Below, piece by piece: positions 1-5,027 of a DNA stretch of 6,743 nucleotides. The stretch is from positions 1-6,743 of the forward strand of contig QKHD01000135.1 in NCBI GenBank assembly GCA_003250175.1, given 5' to 3'. Below the pieces are notes generated by a model. The model saw nothing but the letters and a program-made list of their open reading frames with translations. It was not told the origin of the DNA and did not search any database. This DNA is from Helicobacteraceae bacterium (GTDB taxonomy: Bacteria > Campylobacterota > Campylobacteria > Campylobacterales > SZUA-545). Position 1 is the first letter of the stretch, and each line of letters opens with the position of its first letter. The translations under genes and the position numbers were made by a program.

Positions 1-223
1 AATCGAGGCGATTCAGTTTGCCAAAAATCAGAGGGTGGTGCGTGATGATGAGGGCGTTTTCCGGAAGCTCGTCGAGCATGATTTCATCCATGTCCAAGGC
101 GATAAAGACCTCGTCAAAGGACTCTTCCAAAGATCCCACCAGCAGCCCGGAGTTATCCCAGGCTTCCTGGAGTTCAAAGGGGCTGACGCTGTCCAGCAGC
201 GCCATCATGGCACCTAAGGTCAC
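1..223 (-). CDS. NIF3-family (YbgI/YqfO-like) dinuclear metal-centre protein, N-terminal 74 codons only
   Basis: NIF3-family proteins form toroidal hexamers with a two-metal site. Their biochemical role is unsettled; database names such as 'GTP cyclohydrolase I type 2' are weakly supported. Seen here: the family opening SPFELQEAWDNSGLLVG (residues 14-30) and the metal-binding ITHHPLIFG stretch, with the histidine pair at residues 62-63, where E. coli YbgI has H63/H64. The remaining ligands lie beyond the left edge, so the gene is cut by the window. I chose the GTG at 223-221, which overlaps the glyQ stop (GTGA), because it gives the usual family distance from N-terminus to the SPFELQE motif. 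Its only Shine-Dalgarno candidate is a weak AAGG about 10 bases upstream. The tandem ATG codons at 208 and 205 are alternatives that would remove about five residues. It is the last visible gene of the minus-strand operon and is probably translationally coupled to glyQ. From memory, nif3 also follows glyQ in C. jejuni. Confidence 0.9.
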   Translation of the reverse strand, partial: MTLGAMMALLDSVSPFELQEAWDNSGLLVGSLEESFDEVFIALDMDEIMLDELPENALIITHHPLIFGKLNRLD

Positions 224-1098
224 GCCTCTTTGGCCTTGGCGACGCGGGCGTTGCGCTCTTCTTCCTGGTCTTTATACAGGGTTGCGCAGCCCTTGGCCAG
301 TTCGCGGATTTTTAGAATATAGTCCGCACGCTGGGTCACGGAGATCGCCTTGCGGGCATCGAGCATGTTAAAGGCGTGGGACGCCGCCATGCACTGATCG
401 TATGCCGGAAGGGGAAGGCCCGCTTCCAACGCCCGCTTGCACTCGCTGGAGGCAAATTCAAACTGGCTGAAAAGCACCTCCACATCGGCTATTTCAAAGT
501 TGAACTTGGAGAATTCGTATTCGCTCTCCAGGTGTACGTCGGCGTATTTGCTGGTTTCGTTCCAGTCCAGATGGAAGACGTTGTCCACATTCTGCAGGTA
601 CATGGCCAGACGCTCCGTCCCGTAGGTGATCTCGACGGCGACGGGGTCGCAGGCGATGGTACCGACTTGTTGGAAGTAGGTAAACTGGGTCACTTCCATG
701 CCGTCCAGCCAGACTTCCCAGCCAAGACCCCAGGCACCCAGTGTCGGGGACTCCCAGTTGTCTTCGACAAAACGGATGTCGTGTTTGGAAAGATCCAACC
801 CAAGATATTCCAGGGATTTCAGATAGAGTTCCTGAATGTTCTCCGGACTCGGCTTGATCAGAACCTGAAACTGATAGTAGGCCCCCAGACGGTTGGGGTT
901 TTCGCCGTATCGGCCGTCGGTAGGACGGCGGGAAGGTGCCACATAGGCAACGGACCAGGGTTTGGAATCCAGGCTTCGCAGCAGTGTTGCCGGGTGGAAG
1001 GTTCCCGCACCGGCGGGCATGTCGTAGGGTTGTACGATGGTACAGCCCTGGTTTTGCCAGAAGTCCTGGAGTTTGAGAAGTAGCTTGGAAAAGTGCAC
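220..1098 (-). CDS. glyQ: Glycine--tRNA ligase alpha subunit
   Basis: This is the catalytic-core subunit of the bacterial alpha2beta2 glycyl-tRNA synthetase (class II). It activates glycine with ATP and, with the beta subunit, charges tRNA-Gly in the cytoplasm. At 292 residues it is close to the usual length of about 300. Visible family blocks are QGCTIVQPYDMPAGAGTFHP (17-36), the class II motif 2 region APSRRPTDGRYGENPNR (54-70), KPSPENIQELYLKSLE (82-97), EDNWESPTLGAWGLGWEVW (112-130) and GMEVTQFTYFQQ (133-144). The start codon is GTG at 1098, preceded by AAAAGG (1110-1105) with a 6-base spacer. It starts 16 bases after the DUF3972-like gene stops, and its TGA overlaps the proposed nif3 GTG. 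The beta-subunit gene glyS is not in the window, so the two subunits appear to be encoded apart, as I recall for other Campylobacterota. The identification is secure. Confidence 0.98.
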   Translation of the reverse strand: MHFSKLLLKLQDFWQNQGCTIVQPYDMPAGAGTFHPATLLRSLDSKPWSVAYVAPSRRPTDGRYGENPNRLGAYYQFQVLIKPSPENIQELYLKSLEYLGLDLSKHDIRFVEDNWESPTLGAWGLGWEVWLDGMEVTQFTYFQQVGTIACDPVAVEITYGTERLAMYLQNVDNVFHLDWNETSKYADVHLESEYEFSKFNFEIADVEVLFSQFEFASSECKRALEAGLPLPAYDQCMAASHAFNMLDARKAISVTQRADYILKIRELAKGCATLYKDQEEERNARVAKAKEA

Positions 1099-1114
1099 GC
1101 TTTACCTTTTGGTT

Positions 1115-1594
1115 TTAATCTTTTTTGGCGGCGTTCTCGATCGCCTTGCCCCACATGAGCTTGTATTTGCGTTTGACAAATTCCAGCTCTTCCTGGGAAA
1201 TTTGCAGTTGTTTGGTCAGGGTTTCGATCGCCTTGCGGTCATCCTCATAAAGCTCCTGCATGGAGAGCAGGCCTTCTTTTAGAAACTGGTTCTCGCTTTT
1301 TAGGGCTTCGAGGGTTTCGTCCTTGGCGTCGATCACCTTTTCATGCAGGTTGAGAATAGTCCCGATGGTCTTTTCGACAAAGATCATCGCATCCTGGCTG
1401 GAGTGCTGGATTTCATTGCCTCCGGATTGGCCCCGCTGGGGGAGGAGTACCTGGGTGGCGCTGGCTGCTTCGATGTAGCGGACACCATTTTTCACACGGC
1501 TGACCAGCTTGTTTTCTTCACACATTACTTCAATCTCCGCCAGGTCTTTGTTGACGGTTTTGGCAAATTCTTCGATACTCAGCCAAGTCTGCAT
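1115..1594 (-). CDS. DUF3972-like protein: N-terminal HTH-like segment plus coiled coil
   Basis: Function unknown. I believe this belongs to DUF3972, a family largely confined to Campylobacterota (C. jejuni Cj0703 at the same place, from memory). Residues 2-45 look like a small winged-helix or excisionase-type helix-turn-helix: SIEEFAKTVN, a second helix around AEIEVMCEENKL, then a basic turn and short strand (RVKNGVRYIEA). Residues 46-68 are a Gln/Ser/Gly-rich linker. Residues 70-150 are strongly heptad-like and charged (VEKTIGTILNLHEKV, then ETLEALKSENQFLKEGLL, then EELEFVKRKYKLMWGK) and predict a long coiled coil, so the protein is probably a dimer or higher oligomer. There is no signal peptide or membrane segment. 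The ATG at 1594 has a perfect AAGGAG (1605-1600) five bases upstream. The gene lies 24 bases after purE and 16 before glyQ. DNA binding is inferred from the shape of the N-terminus only. Confidence 0.85.
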   Translation of the reverse strand: MQTWLSIEEFAKTVNKDLAEIEVMCEENKLVSRVKNGVRYIEAASATQVLLPQRGQSGGNEIQHSSQDAMIFVEKTIGTILNLHEKVIDAKDETLEALKSENQFLKEGLLSMQELYEDDRKAIETLTKQLQISQEELEFVKRKYKLMWGKAIENAAKKD

Positions 1595-1618
1595 GGTATC
1601 TCCTTTTTTAGTCGGGAA

Positions 1619-2116
1619 TTAGAGGCGCACTTCGATGCTTTCCGAATCGCTGACGACCTTGTCGGCCTTCGCTTTTCGGTCATCAAGCAGTTTCTGTGCC
1701 AAATCCTGATCGGTGATGGCCAGAATCTGCATACCGAGATAGGCGCTGTTCACCGCACCGGCCTTGCCGATCGCCACGGTACCTACGGGCATACCCGCTG
1801 GCATCATGACGGTGGAGTAGAGGGCATCGACGCCGTTAAGGTCACCGCCTGCCATCGGCACACCGATAACCGGCTTGGTGGTCGCTGCGGCCAGAGCACC
1901 GGCCAGGTGAGCCGCCATACCGGCTGCCGCGATAAAGACCGCGGCGCCCTTGGCTTCCGCTTCTTTGATGTAGTTTTTCGTTCGCTCCGGACTGCGGTGC
2001 GCGGAAGAGATGATCAACTCGTAGGGAACGCCGAACTGTTTGAGGGTATCGGCACAGTTTTTCATAATGTCATAGTCGCTTTTGCTGCCCATGATAATGG
2101 AAATAAATGGTTTCAT
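1619..2116 (-). CDS. purE: N5-carboxyaminoimidazole ribonucleotide mutase (PurE, class I)
   Basis: PurE moves the carboxyl group of N5-CAIR to carbon 4 to give CAIR in de novo purine synthesis. It is a cytoplasmic octamer in the class I form. The 165-residue length is typical. Visible motifs are the phosphate-binding GSKSD (10-14), the SAHRSPER segment (38-45) carrying the presumed catalytic His40 (E. coli H45), AAAGMAAHLAGALAA (63-77), the GVPM turn, and MPVGTVAIGKAGAVNSAYLG near residues 108-127. These match the class I mutase and not the CO2-using class II enzyme, so a PurK partner is expected elsewhere in the genome. The ATG at 2116 overlaps the TGA of the upstream U32 gene (ATGA). AAGGAG at 2128-2123 lies six bases before it, inside the end of that gene, so coupled translation is likely. 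It is a mid-operon gene; no promoter of its own is obvious. Confidence 0.98.
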   Translation of the reverse strand: MKPFISIIMGSKSDYDIMKNCADTLKQFGVPYELIISSAHRSPERTKNYIKEAEAKGAAVFIAAAGMAAHLAGALAAATTKPVIGVPMAGGDLNGVDALYSTVMMPAGMPVGTVAIGKAGAVNSAYLGMQILAITDQDLAQKLLDDRKAKADKVVSDSESIEVRL

Positions 2117-3372
2117 TGGATGCTCCTTAAAAATGAGTGGGGTGGAAGTTGAACCGGTAGCCGGATAGGATTGGTGTTGCCCGAATGGACACTGGCCAAC
2201 TCCTTCTCGGACTGGGTTATGATCTTGTTAAACCGGATGTACCAGCGGCCGCCCTCTTCGTAGACGCTGCCGATTTCATTATCAATGGCCGTTGTCGAGG
2301 CATGCCGGGGCAGAACGATCTCCGCGACGGTTCCGGATTCGATCTTGCCTTTGGTGAAGAAATACTCGCCGCTCTCATCCACCAGGGCGAGCACGTCGTA
2401 GGTACCGTCGCTAATGGAGTATTCGAGGTTCTGGTCTCCCTCTTTTTCATGGGGGCGGTTGACTACGTAGCCGTCGGAGAAACCGCGGTTTTTGGTGGTG
2501 TCGAGCTCGGCGGCATATTTCGCGGCATCAAATGTACCGGCCAGGGCGTCGTCGATGGCCATACGGTAGGCCCGTGCCGTGATACCGGCGTAATAGGCGC
2601 TCTTGGTGCGCCCTTCGATCTTGAGGCTGTCGATAAACCCGCAATCGACGATCTCCTTGACATAGCCGGAGAGGTTGAGGTCTTTGGCGTTAAAGATGTA
2701 ACTGCCCTCCTCTGTCTCTTCGATGCGCATGAGCACTTTGGTATCCGGATTTTCCACATAGACGGTGTAGGGGAAGCGGCAGTCGTTGGCACAGCTTCCC
2801 CGGTTGGCTACCCGTCCCGTCTGAAGGGAGGTCAGCAGGCAGCGCCCGCTGAAGGCAAAACACATCGCCCCATGGACAAACATCTCCAGCTCCATGCTTG
2901 GCAGATGCTTCTTAATCTCCTCCAAATCTTTCAGGCTCATCTCCCGGGCGGCGATAATCCGCGTCACCCCCATGTCGGCATAGACTTCCGCATCGAGGTA
3001 GTTGAGGACATTGGCTTGCGTAGAGAGGTGAACCGGCATATCCGGAGCGATCTCTTTGACCAGCTTGATGACACCGGGCGTGGAGACGATCATGGCATCC
3101 GGATTCAGATCGCGCATGGCGGCGATGTGGTTACGAAGCAGTTTGAGTTGGGAAGTAAAGGGGAACCCGTTGACCGTCACATAGACCTGTTTGCCAAGGC
3201 CGTGAGCATAGTCGATCCCCTCTTTGAAGCTCTCTTCATCAAACTCTTTGCCGCTCTTGTGGCGCAGGGAGAAGTGGCTGACACCACCATAGACCGCATC
3301 GGCCCCGTAGGCCAGGGCGATCTTTAGTTTTTCGAGATTTCCCGCAGGGGAAAGGAGTTCGATCTGTTTCAA
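2113..3372 (-). CDS. Peptidase U32 family protein, TrhP/YegQ-YrrO type (probable tRNA hydroxylation factor)
   Basis: The U32 family was named for a reported collagenase (PrtC), but its studied bacterial members are Fe-S proteins of RNA or quinone hydroxylation. TrhP makes 5-hydroxyuridine at tRNA position 34, RlhA acts on 23S rRNA, and UbiU/UbiV act on ubiquinone. The 419-residue length fits the TrhP/YrrO branch, being shorter than RlhA and longer than UbiU. Seen: N-terminal TIM-barrel start ELLSPAGNLEKLK (5-17) with GADAVYGG (23-30); the U32 signature EMFVHGAMCFAFSGRCL (163-179); and NRGSCANDCRFPY (190-202). Cysteines 171, 178, 194, 198 and 244 include likely cluster ligands. KIEGRTKSAYY (251-261) and a small C-terminal beta domain follow. 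The start is TTG at 3372, 11 bases after the cheZ stop. Protease activity is doubtful; tRNA modification is inferred from the family. In C. jejuni and H. pylori, from memory, the homologue also lies next to cheZ. Confidence 0.93.
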   Translation of the reverse strand: MKQIELLSPAGNLEKLKIALAYGADAVYGGVSHFSLRHKSGKEFDEESFKEGIDYAHGLGKQVYVTVNGFPFTSQLKLLRNHIAAMRDLNPDAMIVSTPGVIKLVKEIAPDMPVHLSTQANVLNYLDAEVYADMGVTRIIAAREMSLKDLEEIKKHLPSMELEMFVHGAMCFAFSGRCLLTSLQTGRVANRGSCANDCRFPYTVYVENPDTKVLMRIEETEEGSYIFNAKDLNLSGYVKEIVDCGFIDSLKIEGRTKSAYYAGITARAYRMAIDDALAGTFDAAKYAAELDTTKNRGFSDGYVVNRPHEKEGDQNLEYSISDGTYDVLALVDESGEYFFTKGKIESGTVAEIVLPRHASTTAIDNEIGSVYEEGGRWYIRFNKIITQSEKELASVHSGNTNPIRLPVQLPPHSFLRSIQ

Positions 3373-3385
3373 GTCGTGCGGTCCT
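3372..3385 (-). promoter_or_regulatory. Ribosome binding site overlapping the cheZ stop, supporting a TTG start
   Basis: On the minus strand AGGA (3385-3382) overlaps the TAG stop of cheZ (3386-3384) and sits nine bases ahead of TTG at 3372. No in-frame ATG or GTG lies nearby. The TTG yields the family-typical N-terminus KQIELLSPAGN, so it is the best start. A weak start behind a site overlapping a stop suggests that translation of the U32 gene depends on ribosomes finishing cheZ. Confidence 0.6.
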
Positions 3386-4070
3386 ATTTCTGACCGAAGG
3401 AAGCGATGAGCGCTTCGATATCGTCTTCGTTGACGACGTCTGCGGTATCGTCACCCTGAATGTGTACGGCGGAGCCGACCCGTTTTTCATCGGCGATCTG
3501 CCCTTCGAAGAGGGAGTTCATATATTTCGATAGTGCACGCATAACGTTAATAACCCGTTCGATCTTCTGGCGGTGAATATCCTGATACTGCATGACGTCC
3601 ATGGCCATCATGGTCTGATCGTTGATCGCCATGGCCCGCTCTTCCACTTCATCCAGCATGCCCAAAACGCTTTGGATACGCTCACGCTCGCTCTTAAAGG
3701 TCTGGATATTGGGAAAATGGCTGCCCAGTTTGTCAAAGACTTCCAGTGTGCGGCTGAGTTCTTCACGCACCGATTTGTTGGAGCCTTCGATGTCTTCCGC
3801 AGTGGCACTGATCTGCTCCAGAATATCAAAGACCTCGCCCGCTTTGCGTTCGGAGTCCTGGGTAACTTCGTCCAGCTGGTGAACCACTTTGTGGTCGTTG
3901 GTCGGCGGGGGTGGGGGCCATTTGGCGTCGGCGGAGACACGGTAGTCCTTCTCCTCGTCCGTCAGCTCCTCTTCCTCTTCCGTTTCCAATGCGTCCAGAG
4001 AACCTTCCAGATCCTCTTCGGCCTCGGTCAGATCACTGTTCATCAAGGCATCAAGCTCTTCTTGCGTCAT
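3384..4070 (-). CDS. cheZ: Remote CheZ-type chemotaxis phosphatase
   Basis: CheZ removes the phosphate from CheY-P and so ends the flagellar switching signal. This is the divergent epsilonproteobacterial type (H. pylori HP0170, C. jejuni Cj0700). The 228 residues comprise a FliM-like start, TQEELDALMNSD (2-13); an acidic stretch (about 14-43); a WPPPPP linker (51-56); a long helical region (60-190) forming the presumed dimeric four-helix bundle; and a C-terminal DDIEALIASFG peptide (216-226) like the CheY-P-binding tail of E. coli CheZ. The catalytic pattern is seen in YQDIHRQKIERV (162-173): Asp164 and Gln168 fit the D-x3-Q of E. coli CheZ (D143/Q147, in QDLTGQ). The ATG at 4070 has AAAAGG (4082-4077) six bases upstream. 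It is the first gene of the minus-strand operon. No other chemotaxis or flagellar gene is in the window, but its presence implies a motile organism. Confidence 0.88.
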   Translation of the reverse strand: MTQEELDALMNSDLTEAEEDLEGSLDALETEEEEELTDEEKDYRVSADAKWPPPPPTNDHKVVHQLDEVTQDSERKAGEVFDILEQISATAEDIEGSNKSVREELSRTLEVFDKLGSHFPNIQTFKSERERIQSVLGMLDEVEERAMAINDQTMMAMDVMQYQDIHRQKIERVINVMRALSKYMNSLFEGQIADEKRVGSAVHIQGDDTADVVNEDDIEALIASFGQK

Positions 4071-4107
4071 GGCAAACCTTTTGGTAATATGAAGTGCACT
4101 ATATTCC

Positions 4108-4120
4108 TGCGAAGATTATA
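4108..4120 (-). promoter_or_regulatory. Candidate promoter (-10) for the cheZ-nif3 operon
   Basis: A perfect TATAAT lies on the minus strand at 4120-4115 in the divergent intergenic region. It would start transcription near 4108 and give a leader of about 38 bases before cheZ. No good -35 hexamer is visible at 16-18 bases, which is common for sigma-70 promoters in this phylum. I saw no sigma-28 or sigma-54 element ahead of cheZ, so the operon is probably expressed with housekeeping genes and not in the flagellar cascade. Position and hexamer only; not proven. Confidence 0.45.
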
Positions 4121-4130
4121 GGGCAACTAC

Positions 4131-4172
4131 CATAATATATGATTTAAGAATGTTATCTAGGAAGAAAAGATT
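4131..4172 (+). promoter_or_regulatory. Candidate -10 and ribosome binding site ahead of the PHP gene
   Basis: CATAAT (4131-4136, one mismatch to TATAAT) within an AT-rich run is the best plus-strand -10 in this gap, with no convincing -35. AGGAAG at 4159-4164 is eight bases before the ATG at 4173 and is a reasonable ribosome binding site. The -10 lies about 10 bases from the oppositely directed cheZ -10, so polymerase binding at the two sites would compete. Confidence 0.3.
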
Positions 4173-4952
4173 ATGATCGTCGATCTCCACAATCACACCG
4201 TTTTATGCAACCACGCCGAAGGCACCATGGAGGCCTACGTGCAGCAGGCCATTCATAACAAAACACAATATTTCGGCTTTAGCGAACACGCCTATATGCC
4301 CTTTGACGAGGGGTACCGGATCAGCAAAGAGAAAATGCCCTGGTACGAGGGGGAAATTGCCCGTTTAAAAGAAAAATACGCCGATCGGATCACCCTGCTG
4401 AGCGCCTACGAAGTCGACTACCTTCCCGGGAAAATCGATCCCGAGGTGTTGGCACGCCCGGTGGACTACCTGATCGGTTCCGTCCACTTTCTGGACGGTT
4501 GGGGATTTGACAATCCGGAGTTTATCGGCGAGTACGACAACCGCGACATTGACGAAGTTTGGGAGTCTTACTTCAAGGCTATTCAGGCTATGGCCGAATC
4601 ACGCCTTTTCGATATCGTCGGCCACTTCGATTTGATCAAGGTATTCAAATTCATGCCTAAAAAGTCCATGGATGCCACCTATCAAACAACCCTGGAAGCC
4701 ATCAAAGAAAACGGCATGACCCTGGAAGTCAATGCCGCGGGACTGCGCAAAAAAATCGGCGAACCCTACCCCAGTGAAACCATTTTGACACTGGCAAACC
4801 GCATGGGTGTACCCATTACCTTCGGCTCCGATGCACACCGTCCGGAGGATGTCGGCAACGGGCTTGAAGCCGTCATGCAGATGGCAAAACGGTGCGGCTT
4901 CACCCAGTGCGCATTGTATAAAAATAGAAAGCGTGAGTTGATTAATTTTTAA
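4173..4952 (+). CDS. PHP-domain phosphatase, histidinol-phosphatase (HisJ/HisK) family
   Basis: This is a member of the polymerase-and-histidinol-phosphatase (PHP) metal-dependent phosphoesterases. The closest recognisable type is the HisJ family (B. subtilis, about 268 residues; here 259), which hydrolyses histidinol phosphate to histidinol late in histidine synthesis. All expected PHP metal motifs are visible: DLHNHT (4-9, H6/H8), SEHA (37-40, H39), Glu80 in SAYEVDY, GSVHFLDG (102-109, H105), GHFDLIK (150-156, H151), NAAGLRKK (187-194) and GSDAHRPEDVG (218-228, D220/H222). The site therefore appears intact and probably binds three metals. There is no DNA polymerase or other fused domain. 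The ATG at 4173 is preceded by AGGAAG. The gene lies between divergent cheZ and co-directional glnA, 75 bases before glnA. No other his gene is in the window, so the exact substrate is inferred from the family; another sugar or nucleotide phosphate is possible. Confidence 0.88.
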   Translation: MIVDLHNHTVLCNHAEGTMEAYVQQAIHNKTQYFGFSEHAYMPFDEGYRISKEKMPWYEGEIARLKEKYADRITLLSAYEVDYLPGKIDPEVLARPVDYLIGSVHFLDGWGFDNPEFIGEYDNRDIDEVWESYFKAIQAMAESRLFDIVGHFDLIKVFKFMPKKSMDATYQTTLEAIKENGMTLEVNAAGLRKKIGEPYPSETILTLANRMGVPITFGSDAHRPEDVGNGLEAVMQMAKRCGFTQCALYKNRKRELINF

Positions 4953-4955
4953 TCA
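4939..4955. repeat. AT-rich perfect inverted repeat over the PHP stop codon
   Basis: TGATTAA and TTAATCA form seven perfectly paired positions around a three-base TTT centre, spanning the PHP stop codon (TAA at 4950-4952). A run of six T follows only at 4971-4976, about 15 bases later, so it is a poor intrinsic terminator. It lies about 45-60 bases ahead of the predicted glnA transcription start, a position that would also suit a regulator operator. It could be either, or chance in AT-rich sequence. Confidence 0.4.
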
Positions 4956-4963
4956 GGTGAAAA

Positions 4964-5019
4964 TGGCAACTTTTTTGTTTTGTTGGATACAATTACCCAA
5001 TTCCATATTTTTTAAGGAG
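4964..5019 (+). promoter_or_regulatory. glnA promoter region and Shine-Dalgarno
   Basis: TACAAT (4988-4993) preceded by a T-rich run (4971-4984) resembles the Campylobacter-style sigma-70 promoter, which relies on a -10 and upstream T-rich periodicity more than on a -35. TGGCAA at 4964-4969 is a poor -35. Predicted start is near 5000. AAGGAG (5014-5019) lies eight bases before the glnA ATG and is a full Shine-Dalgarno, fitting a highly translated gene. An overlapping sigma-54-like pattern is discussed as a finding. Confidence 0.5.
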
Positions 5020-5027
5020 CTTACTCG

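Noticed and set aside
376..1083. A 235-codon plus-strand open frame opposite glyQ
   Set aside because: Shadow of glyQ, which is certain on the minus strand.
1343..2152. A 269-codon plus-strand open frame crossing the DUF3972-like/purE boundary
   Set aside because: It runs antisense across two real genes and their intergenic ribosome binding site, has no recognisable domain, and its composition reflects the reverse strand.
2185..3327. A 380-codon plus-strand open frame opposite the U32 gene
   Set aside because: The minus strand encodes clear U32 motifs with a good junction to both neighbours. The plus-strand product is Gly/Asp/His-rich with no family features and no ribosome binding site of note.
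3907..3917. G5-T-G5 as a phase-variable contingency tract
   Set aside because: Neither run exceeds five bases and the reading frame is intact, so slippage should be rare. Kept only as a low-level observation.
3573..4121. A 182-codon plus-strand open frame opposite cheZ with a hydrophobic, Phe-rich translation
   Set aside because: The apparent hydrophobic stretches are the complement of acidic and helical codons in cheZ (GAA/GAG read as TTC/CTC), not membrane segments.
4173..4952. PHP gene as part of a defence or novel nucleotide-signalling system
   Set aside because: The motifs and length fit stand-alone histidinol-phosphatase-family enzymes, and its neighbours are glnA and cheZ with no effector, nuclease or mobile-element partner.
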